Assembly (NCBI RefSeq): GCF_020217465.1
Contig: NZ_CP084115.1
Location: 4,092,001 to 4,156,000 of the forward strand
Direction: 5' to 3'
DNA length: 64,000 nucleotides
From: Cobetia amphilecti
GTDB taxonomy: Bacteria > Pseudomonadota > Gammaproteobacteria > Pseudomonadales > Halomonadaceae
Position numbers and translations under genes: made by a program. Shown here one piece after another: positions 43,313-51,818 of the stretch. The notes beneath the pieces are model-generated. The model did not search any database. It was not told the origin of the DNA and saw only the letters and a list, made by a program, of their open reading frames with translations. Numbering within the stretch: position 1 is the stretch's first letter; the number at the start of each line of letters is the position of its first letter.

Positions 43313-43326
43313 GGGATGGTTCAGCC

Positions 43327-44166
43327 ATGACCGAGTGCTCAGCGCAACTGCCCTACGTGCTGGTATTGGCGGGGCATGATCCCAGTGGCGGCGCGGGTCT
43401 GATCGCCGACAGCGAGGCGATCCGCGCCGGTGGCGGCTGGGCGCTGACGGTGCCGACGGCACTGACGGTGCAGAACTCCTGCAATGTGCAGGCGGTGATC
43501 CCGCAATCGGGCGAGTCGATGCTCGCCATGGCCCGCACCCTGTGTGAGGACTTCCGCCCGGGCGCGCTCAAGATCGGTCTGCTCGCCAGCGAAGCGGCGC
43601 TCACGGCGTGCGTGACGCTGATCGAGGAACTCCAGCAGCGCTGGCCGGGGCTGCCCGTGGTGTGGGACCCGGTGCTCAAGGCGGGCGGCGGGCTGGAGCT
43701 TTCCACCGAGTCGCTGATCCATCAGGCGCGTGAGAGCTTGCTGCCGCATGTGGATGTGCTCACGCCCAACCGCGCGGAGCTTGCGCGGCTGGCGGCCTGC
43801 CCCACGGGGACGGGCGACGGCCGACTTGCCGAGCATCTGCTGGCGGCAGGTGCCGGGGCCGTGCTGGTCACCGGTACTGATCCTGTCGAGCGCGATACTG
43901 ATTCGCTGGCTGAGCCGTCGGTGATCCATCGTCTGTATCGCCGTGACCACGCCACGCTCGCACTGGACTGCCCGCGACTGACGGGCAGCTTCCATGGCAG
44001 CGGCTGCACGCTGGCCTCGCACCTGGCGGTGCGTCTGGCGCGCGGCATGGCGTTGCCATCGGCATGGCAGGCTGCCCAGCAGGCCACCTGGCAGAGTCTC
44101 GTCGATGGCCAGCAGCGTGGGCGAAAAGGCGCGCTACCTGAGGCCCAGTTTCTGCCCTGGCGATAG
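43327..44166 (+). CDS. thiD: Hydroxymethylpyrimidine/phosphomethylpyrimidine kinase ThiD
   Basis: ThiD phosphorylates HMP and HMP-P in thiamine synthesis. The 279-residue protein shows the ribokinase-like motifs of the family: LAGHDPSGGAGLIADSEAI (about 14-32), VVWDPVLKAGGG (about 114-125), LTPNRAELARL (about 141-151) and the anion-hole motif GSFHGSGCTLASHLAVRLA (about 219-237) with its catalytic aspartate replaced in register by His-Gly-Ser-Gly-Cys, as in other members. It forms a probable pair with hemJ. No other thiamine gene is nearby. Confidence 0.9.
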   Translation: MTECSAQLPYVLVLAGHDPSGGAGLIADSEAIRAGGGWALTVPTALTVQNSCNVQAVIPQSGESMLAMARTLCEDFRPGALKIGLLASEAALTACVTLIEELQQRWPGLPVVWDPVLKAGGGLELSTESLIHQARESLLPHVDVLTPNRAELARLAACPTGTGDGRLAEHLLAAGAGAVLVTGTDPVERDTDSLAEPSVIHRLYRRDHATLALDCPRLTGSFHGSGCTLASHLAVRLARGMALPSAWQAAQQATWQSLVDGQQRGRKGALPEAQFLPWR

Positions 44167-44262
44167 CGCTATTGCCCCTTTCGATGCCGGCACCCCTTGC
44201 GCTCGCGCGGCTGCAACTCACCCGTGAGTCGCGTTAAGCTGTCGCCATCGATGGCATTCGGG

Positions 44263-44341
44263 TTATCCACACCCCCTTGCCGCCCCGAGGCTATCGGGCC
44301 GTTTCATCGCCTGTGGACAAGCTGCATTCACGTTATCCACA
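44263..44341. promoter_or_regulatory. Three DnaA boxes upstream of hemL
   Basis: Perfect TTATCCACA at 44263-44271 and 44333-44341 (plus), and TTGTCCACA at 44312-44320 (minus), fall within 79 bases of the 250-base gap before hemL. Boxes two and three are 21 bases apart, about two helical turns. Confidence 0.75.
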
Positions 44342-44416
44342 GCGTCTTTGTGTCTGATCCCCCTTTTCTCCATTTTCGCGGCCGATGGCCGCTCGCCGCT
44401 TATCAAGAGGTATGTC

Positions 44417-45709
44417 ATGACCACGTCCGCTGCCCAGTTCGAACGCGCCAGCCGTCATATTCCAGGTGGCGTCAATTCGCCGGTCCGCGCCTTCAAGGGG
44501 CTGCATCGTCCGCCGGTGTTCATCGACCATGCCAAGGGCGCGTATCTGTTCGATGTGGAGAACACGCGCTATATCGATTACGTCGGTTCCTGGGGGCCGA
44601 TGATCACCGGCCACGCCGATGAAGATGTGCTCAGCGCCGTGCGCGAGCGTCTCGAGAGTGGTCTGTCCTTCGGTGCGCCCACCGAGATCGAGTCCGAGAT
44701 GGCCGAGCTGATCTGCGAGATGCTGCCGAGCCTCGACATGGTGCGCATGACCAACTCCGGCACCGAAGCCACCATGTCGGCGATCCGCCTGGCGCGGGGT
44801 TTCACCGGCCGCGACAAGATCGTCAAGTTCGAGGGTAACTATCACGGTCACTCCGACTCGCTGCTGGTCAAGGCCGGCTCCGGCGCGCTGACCCATGGCG
44901 AGCCCAGCTCCCCGGGCGTGCCGGCCTCGCTGGCCGAGCACACCATCACGCTGGACTACAACGACGCCGAGGGCGTGCGTCGTTGCTTCGCCGAGCTGGG
45001 TGACGAGATCGCCTGTATCATCGTCGAGCCGGTCGCCGGCAACATGAACTGCATCCCGCCGGTTCCGGGCTTCCTCGAAAGCCTGCGTGAAGTGTGCGAT
45101 GCCCACGGCAGCGTGCTGATCCTCGATGAGGTGATGACGGGCTTCCGTGTCGCCCTGGGTGGCGCTCAGGCGCATTACGGCATCACGCCGGACCTGACCT
45201 GCCTGGGCAAGATCGTCGGCGGCGGCATGCCGGTGGGTGCCTTCGGCGGCAAGCGCGAGATCATGCACCACCTCTCGCCGCTGGGGCCGGTCTACCAGGC
45301 CGGGACGCTGGCAGGCAATCCGCTGGCGATGGCCGCTGGTGTCGCGCTGCTGCGCAAGCTCAAGGCGCCCGGCTTCCACGCCGAGCTTTCACGCAAGGTC
45401 GAGATGCTGTGTGAAGGCCTGGAAAGCCGTGCCAAGGCGGCAGGCATCCGTCTGATTACCCAGCATGCCGGTGGCATGTTCGGTGTCTTCTTCACCGATG
45501 ACGCAGAGGTCAGCAATTTCGCCTCCGCCACGCGCTGCCGTCAGCAGGATTTCGTGACCTTCTTCAACGCGATGCTCGCCGAAGGTGTCTATCTGGCGCC
45601 GTCCGCCTATGAAGCCGGCTTCATGTCCGCGGCGCATACCGATGCTGATATCCAGGCCACGCTGGATGCGGCCGAGCGGGTCTTTGCGCAGATGTCCGCA
45701 TCGAACTGA
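44417..45709 (+). CDS. hemL: Glutamate-1-semialdehyde 2,1-aminomutase HemL
   Basis: HemL converts glutamate-1-semialdehyde to 5-aminolevulinate with PLP, feeding heme synthesis. The ATG at 44417 follows AAGAGG and gives 430 residues (E. coli 426). Class-III aminotransferase features include the N-terminal [58 protein letters not shown] and the PLP-binding lysine in [17 protein letters not shown] (about 262-278). Three DnaA boxes lie upstream, making DnaA control a possibility. Confidence 0.96.
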   Translation: MTTSAAQFERASRHIPGGVNSPVRAFKGLHRPPVFIDHAKGAYLFDVENTRYIDYVGSWGPMITGHADEDVLSAVRERLESGLSFGAPTEIESEMAELICEMLPSLDMVRMTNSGTEATMSAIRLARGFTGRDKIVKFEGNYHGHSDSLLVKAGSGALTHGEPSSPGVPASLAEHTITLDYNDAEGVRRCFAELGDEIACIIVEPVAGNMNCIPPVPGFLESLREVCDAHGSVLILDEVMTGFRVALGGAQAHYGITPDLTCLGKIVGGGMPVGAFGGKREIMHHLSPLGPVYQAGTLAGNPLAMAAGVALLRKLKAPGFHAELSRKVEMLCEGLESRAKAAGIRLITQHAGGMFGVFFTDDAEVSNFASATRCRQQDFVTFFNAMLAEGVYLAPSAYEAGFMSAAHTDADIQATLDAAERVFAQMSASN

Positions 45710-45860
45710 GTGCGACGCAAGACAGTACCTGAGTCCGCGGGTTGGCCAACGCAGACAGGAACCCGCTCGGCAGGCTGCCGGGCGGGCTGCCATCCGGTAC
45801 ACTTGTCGCCAACGATAGCGATTGCGCTAATGACCTTATAGCCAGCTTGCCTTAGCGGAG

Positions 45861-47441
45861 ATGACCTTGAGCCAGGCCTTGATTCGAGCCCTTCACACAG
45901 CCGATTGCTTCGATCACCCCGTGAAGGATATCGAAGTGCACGAGACGCATATCTCGTGGATCGTGCTGACCGGCGACTACGCCTACAAGATCAAGAAGCC
46001 GCTGGATTTCGGCAGCTTCCTGGATTTCTCGACCCTTGAGCGCCGCAAGCTCCTGTGTGAACAGGAAGTGCGCCTCAACCGCCGTCTGGCACCGACGCTG
46101 TACCTGGATACCGTGGCGATCTCGGGCACGCCCGAGGCTCCGCGCATCGGAGACGACAGTGCTGTCTTCGAGTACGCGGTCAAGATGCGCCAATTCTCCA
46201 ATCGCCATCTGTTCAGCGCCCTGCAGGCCAGTGGCGAGCTGTCGCTGGAATTGCTGGACGATCTGGTCGACCAGCTGGTGGCCTTCCACGAGCAGGCCGA
46301 GCGCATCCAGGGCGATAGCGAGCTGGGTAGCCCGCAGATGGTCAGTCGTACCATCGACAACGAGTTCGAGCTGATTCGTCCGCGCCTCGGTGATGATGCC
46401 GAGGCCATCAAGCGACTCGCGCTGCTCAAGCAGTGGACCGAAGAGACCTTCCAGCGCCTCAATCCCGAGTTCGAGCGTCGCTGGCAGGAAGGCTTCGTGC
46501 GTGAGACTCATGGCGATATCCATCTGGGTAACGCCGTGCGCCATGAAGGCCGTGCCCTGCTGTTTGACGGCATCGAGTTCAATGAAGAATTGCGCTGGAA
46601 TGATGTCGGTTGTGACCTGGCCTTCCTGGTGATGGATCTCGAAGCGCGTGATGAGCAGGCCTTTGCCCATCATGCGCTCAACCGTTATCTCGAGCTCTCC
46701 GGCGATTACTCGCTGGTGCGTCTGCTGCCGTACTACAAGATCTATCGCGCACTGATCCGGGCCAAGGTGGCGATGATTCGCTATCACCAGCCTGACCTGT
46801 GTGAAGCGGATCGCGCCGATGTGCTGGCCGAGTACGAGCGCTATATCGGGCTGGCGGAGCGCTATAGCGAGATCCGCTTCCCTTACATGATCATCGGTGT
46901 GGGTGTCTCCGGCAGTGGCAAGAGTCGCTTCACCGAAGAGATGGTGCGTGAACTGGGCGGTGTACGCATTCGCAGCGATGTGGAGCGCAAGCGTCTGTAT
47001 GGCTTTGCGGCGGATGCCGATACCGAGTCCGGGCTCAATGGCGGCATCTATACCCCCCAGGCCACCCATGCGACCTACGAGCGACTCTCGAATCTGTCAG
47101 CCACGCTGCTGGAATCGGGCATCCCCGTCTGCATCGATGCCACCTGCCTGAAGAAGGTGCAGCGTGATCGTCTGCGTCATGAGGCAGAAGCCCGTGGCCT
47201 GCCGGTGCTGATGATCAGCTTCGAGGCCGATGACGAGACGCTGCGCAAGCGCATCATCAAGCGTAGTCAGCGCAGTGGCGAGGCTTCCGAAGCGGGTCTG
47301 GAAGTGCTCGACAAGCAATTGGCCAATCGCGAGCCATTTGCGCCAGAAGAGCATGGTCAGCTGGTCCATATCGACACGACAGCGCCCAACGCCAATGTCA
47401 CCTTGGCTCGCCTGATTCGTGAGCAGCTCAGGCTGCATTGA
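45861..47441 (+). CDS. Fusion of an aminoglycoside-phosphotransferase-like kinase and a P-loop ATPase
   Basis: The 526-residue protein joins two domains. Residues ~25-320 resemble APH/choline kinases, with the catalytic HGDIHLGN (about 217-224) and FDGIEFNEELRWNDVGCDLA (about 235-254) holding the metal-binding aspartate. Residues ~340-526 form a nucleoside-kinase-like P-loop domain with GVSGSGKS (about 346-353) and CIDATCLKK. Such fusions are common in proteobacteria, but their substrate is unknown; resistance to aminoglycosides should not be assumed. The ATG lacks a proper site; a TTG two codons later has GCGGAG 6 bases ahead. Confidence 0.85.
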   Translation: MTLSQALIRALHTADCFDHPVKDIEVHETHISWIVLTGDYAYKIKKPLDFGSFLDFSTLERRKLLCEQEVRLNRRLAPTLYLDTVAISGTPEAPRIGDDSAVFEYAVKMRQFSNRHLFSALQASGELSLELLDDLVDQLVAFHEQAERIQGDSELGSPQMVSRTIDNEFELIRPRLGDDAEAIKRLALLKQWTEETFQRLNPEFERRWQEGFVRETHGDIHLGNAVRHEGRALLFDGIEFNEELRWNDVGCDLAFLVMDLEARDEQAFAHHALNRYLELSGDYSLVRLLPYYKIYRALIRAKVAMIRYHQPDLCEADRADVLAEYERYIGLAERYSEIRFPYMIIGVGVSGSGKSRFTEEMVRELGGVRIRSDVERKRLYGFAADADTESGLNGGIYTPQATHATYERLSNLSATLLESGIPVCIDATCLKKVQRDRLRHEAEARGLPVLMISFEADDETLRKRIIKRSQRSGEASEAGLEVLDKQLANREPFAPEEHGQLVHIDTTAPNANVTLARLIREQLRLH

Positions 47442-47461
47442 GACGAGCGATCGTTGTCATG

Positions 47462-47495
47462 GGGCATGGCGGAATGACCGCCATGCCCTTTTTTG
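47462..47495 (+). terminator. Terminator after the kinase/ATPase gene
   Basis: GGGCATGGCGG-aatga-CCGCCATGCCC is followed by TTTTTT. It is a strong hairpin 21 bases past the stop codon. Confidence 0.93.
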
Positions 47496-47565
47496 TATTG
47501 CATAGTGCGCTCCCGAGTGAGCCTTGGCTTTGGTTGGGAAGCTATGCATCTGGAAAGGAAATATC

Positions 47566-47976
47566 ATGCGCCAACAATGCGTAAATACCGCCGCCGCTGC
47601 CATCAGTCTGGCACTGCTCGCGGGCTGCTCCAGCCAGCCGACAACCGCTGATCTCATGCGCGGTCAGGCTGAGGAAGCCAAGGCCGTCGCCAAGGTGCGT
47701 GATCAGCTGGCCGATAATTGGGAGAGCGGCAAGTCTCTGGTGGCCGCGGGTGAGAAGCAGATCGTCAGTGGTGAGAATCTGGTCAATGATGGCGAATCCA
47801 ATATCGCCAAGGGCCAGGCGCTGATCGACAAGGGCAATGGTCAGATCAAGAAGGGCAAGGCGCGGATCGCCAGCGGTAACAAGCAGGTCAGCAAGGGCCG
47901 TCAGATGGTGGATGAAAGCCTTGAGAGTTATCGCAAGTCCTTCCCGGAGAATGTCGTGACACCGCCAAAGAAGTAA
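47566..47976 (+). CDS. Small lipoprotein with glycine heptad repeats
   Basis: The ATG at 47566 has GAAAGGAAA close upstream and gives 136 residues with a lipoprotein signal (lipobox LLAGC; Cys near residue 19). A helical stretch leads to eight 7-residue units of pattern [hydrophobic]-x-x-G-x-x-x, including QIVSGEN, LVNDGES, NIAKGQA, LIDKGNG, QIKKGKA, RIASGNK and QVSKGRQ (about 65-115). This resembles the Gly-spaced coils of YhgE/Pip-like envelope proteins. I do not recognise the protein and give no function; an envelope location is inferred. Confidence 0.8.
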   Translation: MRQQCVNTAAAAISLALLAGCSSQPTTADLMRGQAEEAKAVAKVRDQLADNWESGKSLVAAGEKQIVSGENLVNDGESNIAKGQALIDKGNGQIKKGKARIASGNKQVSKGRQMVDESLESYRKSFPENVVTPPKK

Positions 47977-48013
47977 CTTGCCGCTGCGATAGATGTTTCG
48001 CGGCTGGTACTGG

Positions 48014-48047
48014 AAGGCCGCTGACAACCCTGTCAGCGGCCTTTTTC
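48014..48047 (+). terminator. Terminator after the lipoprotein gene
   Basis: GGCCGCTGAC-aaccct-GTCAGCGGCC is followed by TTTTT about 40 bases past the stop. Confidence 0.92.
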
Positions 48048-48076
48048 ATTATGGGGATCCACCGAGCGGAAAAACG

Positions 48077-48100
48077 AAAAACCCCGCTTGCGCGGGGTTC
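48077..48100 (-). terminator. Terminator after csgA
   Basis: On the minus strand AACCCCGC-gcaa-GCGGGGTT runs into TTT, about 27 bases past the csgA stop. It converges with the lipoprotein terminator. Confidence 0.88.
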
Positions 48101-48126
48101 TGTAAGACATCCTGGCTGGGGCGTGA

Positions 48127-49308
48127 TCAGTACTGCATCACGTTGGCTACGTTGCCACCGCCAGTCTGGGTGATGGTGGAAGAGTTGGTGAAACCAGTCT
48201 GCGTCACATTGGCAGTATTCGGCGCAAAGCTCATGAAGCCGCCAGCCTGCTGCAGAATGGTGGATTCGTTATGTCCGCCTACCTGCAGCACGGTCGCACT
48301 GTCGTTGTAACCGGTCTGGGTAATATAGGACTCGTTATCAACCGCCCAAACCTGCGTGACATTGGCATCGTTGTTGAAGCCGCTTTGCTCAGTCATGGCC
48401 AGATTGCCCAGGCCAGCCTGCTTGATATCAGAATCATTGAAGGCACCGCTCTGAATGACCATGCTACGGTTACCGTAACCGTACTGGTCTATCTCGGAGT
48501 CATTGTGGAAGTCAGACTGAGATACGCTGGCACGGTTGTAGCCACCCGCCTGATTGATATCGGAATCGTGTGACTTGTCGCTTTGCATGACACGAGCTCG
48601 CTGATGCTTGCCGGATTGTGCGATGTCCGAGTCACTGAAGGCCCCCGTCTGCATGACACGTGCCTTGCTGTACTTCCCGCTCTGTAACACGCTGGAGTCA
48701 TGGTAGATGCCGCTCTGGCTGACGGAAGCGACGTTGTAGTCACCGCTCTGTTCGACATCCGAATCATGGCCGAGGCCCATCTGGGTCACGGTCGCTTTCT
48801 CGTGACTACCGCTTTGCGTGGCAATGGACGAGTTGAAGGCGCCTGTCTGGGTCACGGTCAACTCATTGAAACGACCACTTGAGTTCGGGCCGCTATCGCC
48901 TTGCTTGGAGACGGAGTTGTTGCGCAGGCCTTCCTGGGTGATGGTGGCCGTGTTCTTGAAGCTTTTCTGGTCGACATCAGCGTGGTTGCGGCGGCCATCC
49001 TGGTAGACAGTTGCTATCTGTGCCTGCCCCCTCTGCAGGACATCCGCCATATTGGCCAGGCCTTGCTGGTTGACACTGGCAATGCTCGCGACGCCGCTCT
49101 GGTAGACAGTGGCGCCGTTGAAGGCCCCTGTCTGGTCAATATCACTGGTATGCTCTCCGGCGTTGAACGGGTTTCCATTGCGATCACCTTGGGTGACCGT
49201 CGCGCCATTGGCGAAACCGGTCTGATCGATGTCGGAAGCATTGTCCACTGCCATCGCATGTGAAGAGAAAGCGACAGCGGCAGCCAGCAAGCTCATTTGG
49301 ATTTTCAT
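48127..49308 (-). CDS. csgA: Very long curlin major-subunit homologue (CsgA-like)
   Basis: CsgA is the secreted amyloid subunit of curli fibres. The ATG at 49308 has AAGGGA 7 bases ahead and gives 393 residues with a Sec signal (cut after SSHAMA, about residue 20). The mature part is almost wholly half-repeats of 11 residues with core [IV]-x-Q-x-G-x-x-N, such as SDIDQTGFANG, ATVYQSGVASI and SDIAQSGKHQR. I count about 32 half-repeats (about 16 curlin repeats), against five repeats in 151-residue E. coli CsgA. Two short insertions (around half-repeats 2 and 10) and one near 29 break the register. Many units begin Ser-Asp. Confidence 0.88.
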   Translation of the reverse strand: MKIQMSLLAAAVAFSSHAMAVDNASDIDQTGFANGATVTQGDRNGNPFNAGEHTSDIDQTGAFNGATVYQSGVASIASVNQQGLANMADVLQRGQAQIATVYQDGRRNHADVDQKSFKNTATITQEGLRNNSVSKQGDSGPNSSGRFNELTVTQTGAFNSSIATQSGSHEKATVTQMGLGHDSDVEQSGDYNVASVSQSGIYHDSSVLQSGKYSKARVMQTGAFSDSDIAQSGKHQRARVMQSDKSHDSDINQAGGYNRASVSQSDFHNDSEIDQYGYGNRSMVIQSGAFNDSDIKQAGLGNLAMTEQSGFNNDANVTQVWAVDNESYITQTGYNDSATVLQVGGHNESTILQQAGGFMSFAPNTANVTQTGFTNSSTITQTGGGNVANVMQY

Positions 49309-49621
49309 GGTTTGTTCCCTTGTGTAGATCGTTTTTTGAGTTGTGTTTTTATTATTGATTTTCTTCTGGTCGTGCATCCCCTGACATGATGACGGTCTGG
49401 TTTTTCGTGATCCGCGACATCATGTTGTACTGCTACTGCTCTTTTGTGCCCTTTCCAGAAGGTTGTGTTCGTCATGCAGGACTTTTGACTACATGAAAGC
49501 GAGAACACCTCCTGGCTAAGCAAAATCCATATTGTCGATTCGACGAAAGCGAATATTCAGCCACCACCTTCACAAGCATCATCGTCATAGAGCGATGTCA
49601 TGCGAGCCATCGTGGTAAAGA
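49309..49621. other. Intergenic region between csgB and csgA
   Basis: The 313-base gap is AT-richer than its surroundings and probably holds a csgA promoter. I see no clear hairpin or confident promoter pair. Confidence 0.5.
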
Positions 49622-50110
49622 TCACTGTTGTATGACCTGGACACGCATATGGCCCCGTGAATATTGAGTGATACTTGCCGGTACCTGACTACTGGCCTGT
49701 TGTAGAAGCGTGGCGCTTCCCCCGATGCCTGTCTGCTGAATGCTGGCGCTTTGCCCAACACCTTGCTGAATGATCAGCGCATCATGATATTGGCCATGCT
49801 GAAGAATGCTGGCTTCATGCAGGGCACCCTCTTGCAGCGTGTATGCCGTGTTTCCATTGCCATATTGATCGACACCTGCTTCATTCAGGGCACCGCTCTG
49901 GTCAATCAATGAGGCGTTGCCATTGCCATGCTGAGCGATCATCGCTGTGTTGTACGTGCCAGATTGCTCGATGACGGCCACTGAGTGGCTGCTTCCCAAT
50001 TCGGAGGTGGTCGCCAGGTCATTGGCCAACACCCACAAGCTGAATGTCAGTGATGAGAAGAAAAGGCAGGCCTGTAGCATTCTTCTTTGTTGATGCTTTG
50101 CCGAAGCCAT
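49622..50110 (-). CDS. csgB: Curlin minor subunit / nucleator (CsgB-like)
   Basis: CsgB nucleates CsgA polymerisation on the cell surface. The 162-residue protein has a long N-terminal signal (hydrophobic about 14-29) and about eleven half-repeats of the same type, including AMIAQHGNGNA, SLIDQSGALNE and ASILQHGQYHD. The C-terminal unit is atypical and basic (SRGHMRVQVIQQ), as in CsgB, whose last repeat anchors it to the membrane. It precedes csgA on the same strand by 313 bases. The CsgB/CsgA assignment rests on size, order and the basic end. Confidence 0.82.
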   Translation of the reverse strand: MASAKHQQRRMLQACLFFSSLTFSLWVLANDLATTSELGSSHSVAVIEQSGTYNTAMIAQHGNGNASLIDQSGALNEAGVDQYGNGNTAYTLQEGALHEASILQHGQYHDALIIQQGVGQSASIQQTGIGGSATLLQQASSQVPASITQYSRGHMRVQVIQQ

Positions 50111-50467
50111 GGCGTGAGTCCATCCAGGTGACCGTCTAAGTGCTCTAACTATTGGTCTTTATCGAGGCCATCACCATCAGTCCTTTTCGGGTTTATGAGG
50201 GCTAGAGCTTGCTACTTATAATGTCTTGCCCAATAGCGGTGAGTAATGACAAAGGGTGGCCAGATTTTCAGCACCGTTCAGGGAGGTATTACTGTTGACG
50301 GTATTAGGCGCATGATATTTCATGCTTTGTTGTTTTATTTATTTCTTATGTTTTGCGCAGACACGAAAAAAGGCAGCCACCTCTTGTGAGGTGACTGCCT
50401 TTTGAGGGAAAGATAAACACCGCGAATACCAAGATGCTCTCTACGGGGTCTTGAATGTGGGCTGGCT
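50111..50467. other. Intergenic region between csgG and csgB
   Basis: It contains the csgDEFG terminator at 50366-50403 and, nearer csgB, AT-rich sequence expected to hold the csgB promoter. No gene is seen. Confidence 0.55.
50366..50403 (-). terminator. Terminator of the csgDEFG transcript
   Basis: On the minus strand AAAAGGCAGTCACCTC-acaa-GAGGTGGCTGCCTTTTTT, one mismatch in the stem, lies about 65 bases past the csgG stop. Confidence 0.92.
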
Positions 50468-51301
50468 CTACAACATCGGGGTCGGGGCTTGCAGGTAATC
50501 CATCAGCTCTGATGTCTGAAGGCTGTCCGGGTCCTGGAGAACCCAGAGCTGGCGTTCGACGCCTTGCGCAATCAAGTGAATCACGGCAGATTCGATGGCG
50601 GACATGACCGCCATCTGTACGGGTTCATTGCTGGTATACCCCGCTTCCATCTCCAGCAAGCGACTGAAATCGATGAAGCGATAGACGCCCGCCCTCAGCT
50701 CGCGTGAGTAGATCGTCTTGCTGGTATTGACGTTGGCGATGACCTGCCCCGTGGTGATATCGACAGCGCGCAGATTGACCGTCACCTGGTCCACCTGATA
50801 CTGACCAGAGGCGCCGATCCCGAAGTATTCCGCGCCCGCCCCGCCTGTTCTGACATTGGAGTCAAAGGCAATGATGCCACCCTCGAACAGCAGGTTGGCG
50901 GCTTGCAACGCGGCAAGATCATTCTGTCCCGTGCGCTCCATGTTGGCGCGGATGATCTTGCGCTCTGTCAGCAGGTTCTGCAGTCCCACGCGCTCGAGTG
51001 GGATGAACCAGCCGGAGTCCGACAATGCGGCGCTCAGCATGGCGGCGCCACCCTGGGTGACCGCCGTAGAGAAGGTACTGGCAGGGGCAGGCCGGTACTG
51101 GCCCGTCTGGTCACGGAAGTCATAGATGGCGACCGGAATACGCCCGGCGGGAGGCGGCAGACTGATCAGGTCTTGATAGGTGGCGGTTCTTGGCATCAAG
51201 GTGCTGGGCACCCCTTCAAGACCCTGGGTATTGGCGACCATCGGCGCACAGCCTGCAAGCGCCAGGCTGGCAACGGCCAGCATGGGAGTGAGTATCTTCA
51301 T
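50468..51301 (-). CDS. csgG: Curli secretion pore lipoprotein CsgG
   Basis: CsgG forms the nonameric outer-membrane channel for curlin export. The 277 residues equal E. coli CsgG. The lipobox is LALAGC (Cys18), then STLMPRTATYQDLISLP, AMLSAALSDSGWFIPLERVG, LQNLLTERKIIRAN and AEYFGIGASGQYQVDQ match the family. In the constriction loop PAPASTFSTA, E. coli Tyr51 and Asn55 are Ala and Thr here; Phe56 is kept. The altered constriction goes with an unusually long CsgA substrate. Confidence 0.95.
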   Translation of the reverse strand: MKILTPMLAVASLALAGCAPMVANTQGLEGVPSTLMPRTATYQDLISLPPPAGRIPVAIYDFRDQTGQYRPAPASTFSTAVTQGGAAMLSAALSDSGWFIPLERVGLQNLLTERKIIRANMERTGQNDLAALQAANLLFEGGIIAFDSNVRTGGAGAEYFGIGASGQYQVDQVTVNLRAVDITTGQVIANVNTSKTIYSRELRAGVYRFIDFSRLLEMEAGYTSNEPVQMAVMSAIESAVIHLIAQGVERQLWVLQDPDSLQTSELMDYLQAPTPML

Positions 51302-51328
51302 TGGACGAAACCCTTCATCAGTAGCGGA

Positions 51329-51742
51329 TCAGAATGTATTGCCTGATGTGCCGAGGTTGATGACGGTGGTTTCACCTGTGGCGCGGTCAAGCACCTGCAT
51401 GGAGAAACCGCCATTGCCGTTGCTGACCACTTCAATGCGCAGCTGCGCACTGTCGATCACGCTGGAACGGCCGGGTTCCGTAGCTTCTACGGCGTCGGTG
51501 ATGGCATCAGAGACCAGGCTGTTGCGCAGGTCATTGATGAAGATTTCGGTATCGGAGAGGCTATCGAAAGAGTAGGCATCAGGATCCTCATGGGTGTCCT
51601 GGGCCTGGGCCTTGCCAAGCAGGTAGCTGCCATTGAGAGGGTTGCCACCGAAACTCGGGTTGATGGGCTGATAGATGAGTTCACCGGCATATAGCGGCAT
51701 CGCCGACAACAGCAACGACACCGCGAGTGTCTGATGCTTCAT
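51329..51742 (-). CDS. csgF: Curli assembly factor CsgF
   Basis: CsgF plugs into CsgG and links the pore to CsgB at the cell surface. The 137-residue protein has a signal cleaved before GELIYQPINPSFGGNPLNG. This N-terminal segment (mature residues 1-19) inserts in CsgG in E. coli, and the conserved PxFGGNP-NG motif is present. The constriction residue Asn17 of E. coli CsgF reads Leu here. The C-terminal domain has VLDRATGETTVINLG. It lies between csgE and csgG. Confidence 0.93.
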   Translation of the reverse strand: MKHQTLAVSLLLSAMPLYAGELIYQPINPSFGGNPLNGSYLLGKAQAQDTHEDPDAYSFDSLSDTEIFINDLRNSLVSDAITDAVEATEPGRSSVIDSAQLRIEVVSNGNGGFSMQVLDRATGETTVINLGTSGNTF

Positions 51743-51818
51743 GATGTTCCCCTGTTCCCTTGCGTATTGTCAGGGTCTCCGTGTCCGGAGCCCATTTATT
51801 ATGTCGGTCTTCAATACA

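Noticed and set aside
45762-45786. GC-rich inverted repeat after hemL as a terminator
   Set aside because: The stem has mismatches and no T run follows, so I left it out of the feature list.
45861-47441. Aminoglycoside resistance gene
   Set aside because: The APH-like domain is part of a widespread fusion protein with no link to resistance; the motifs are shared with many small-molecule kinases.
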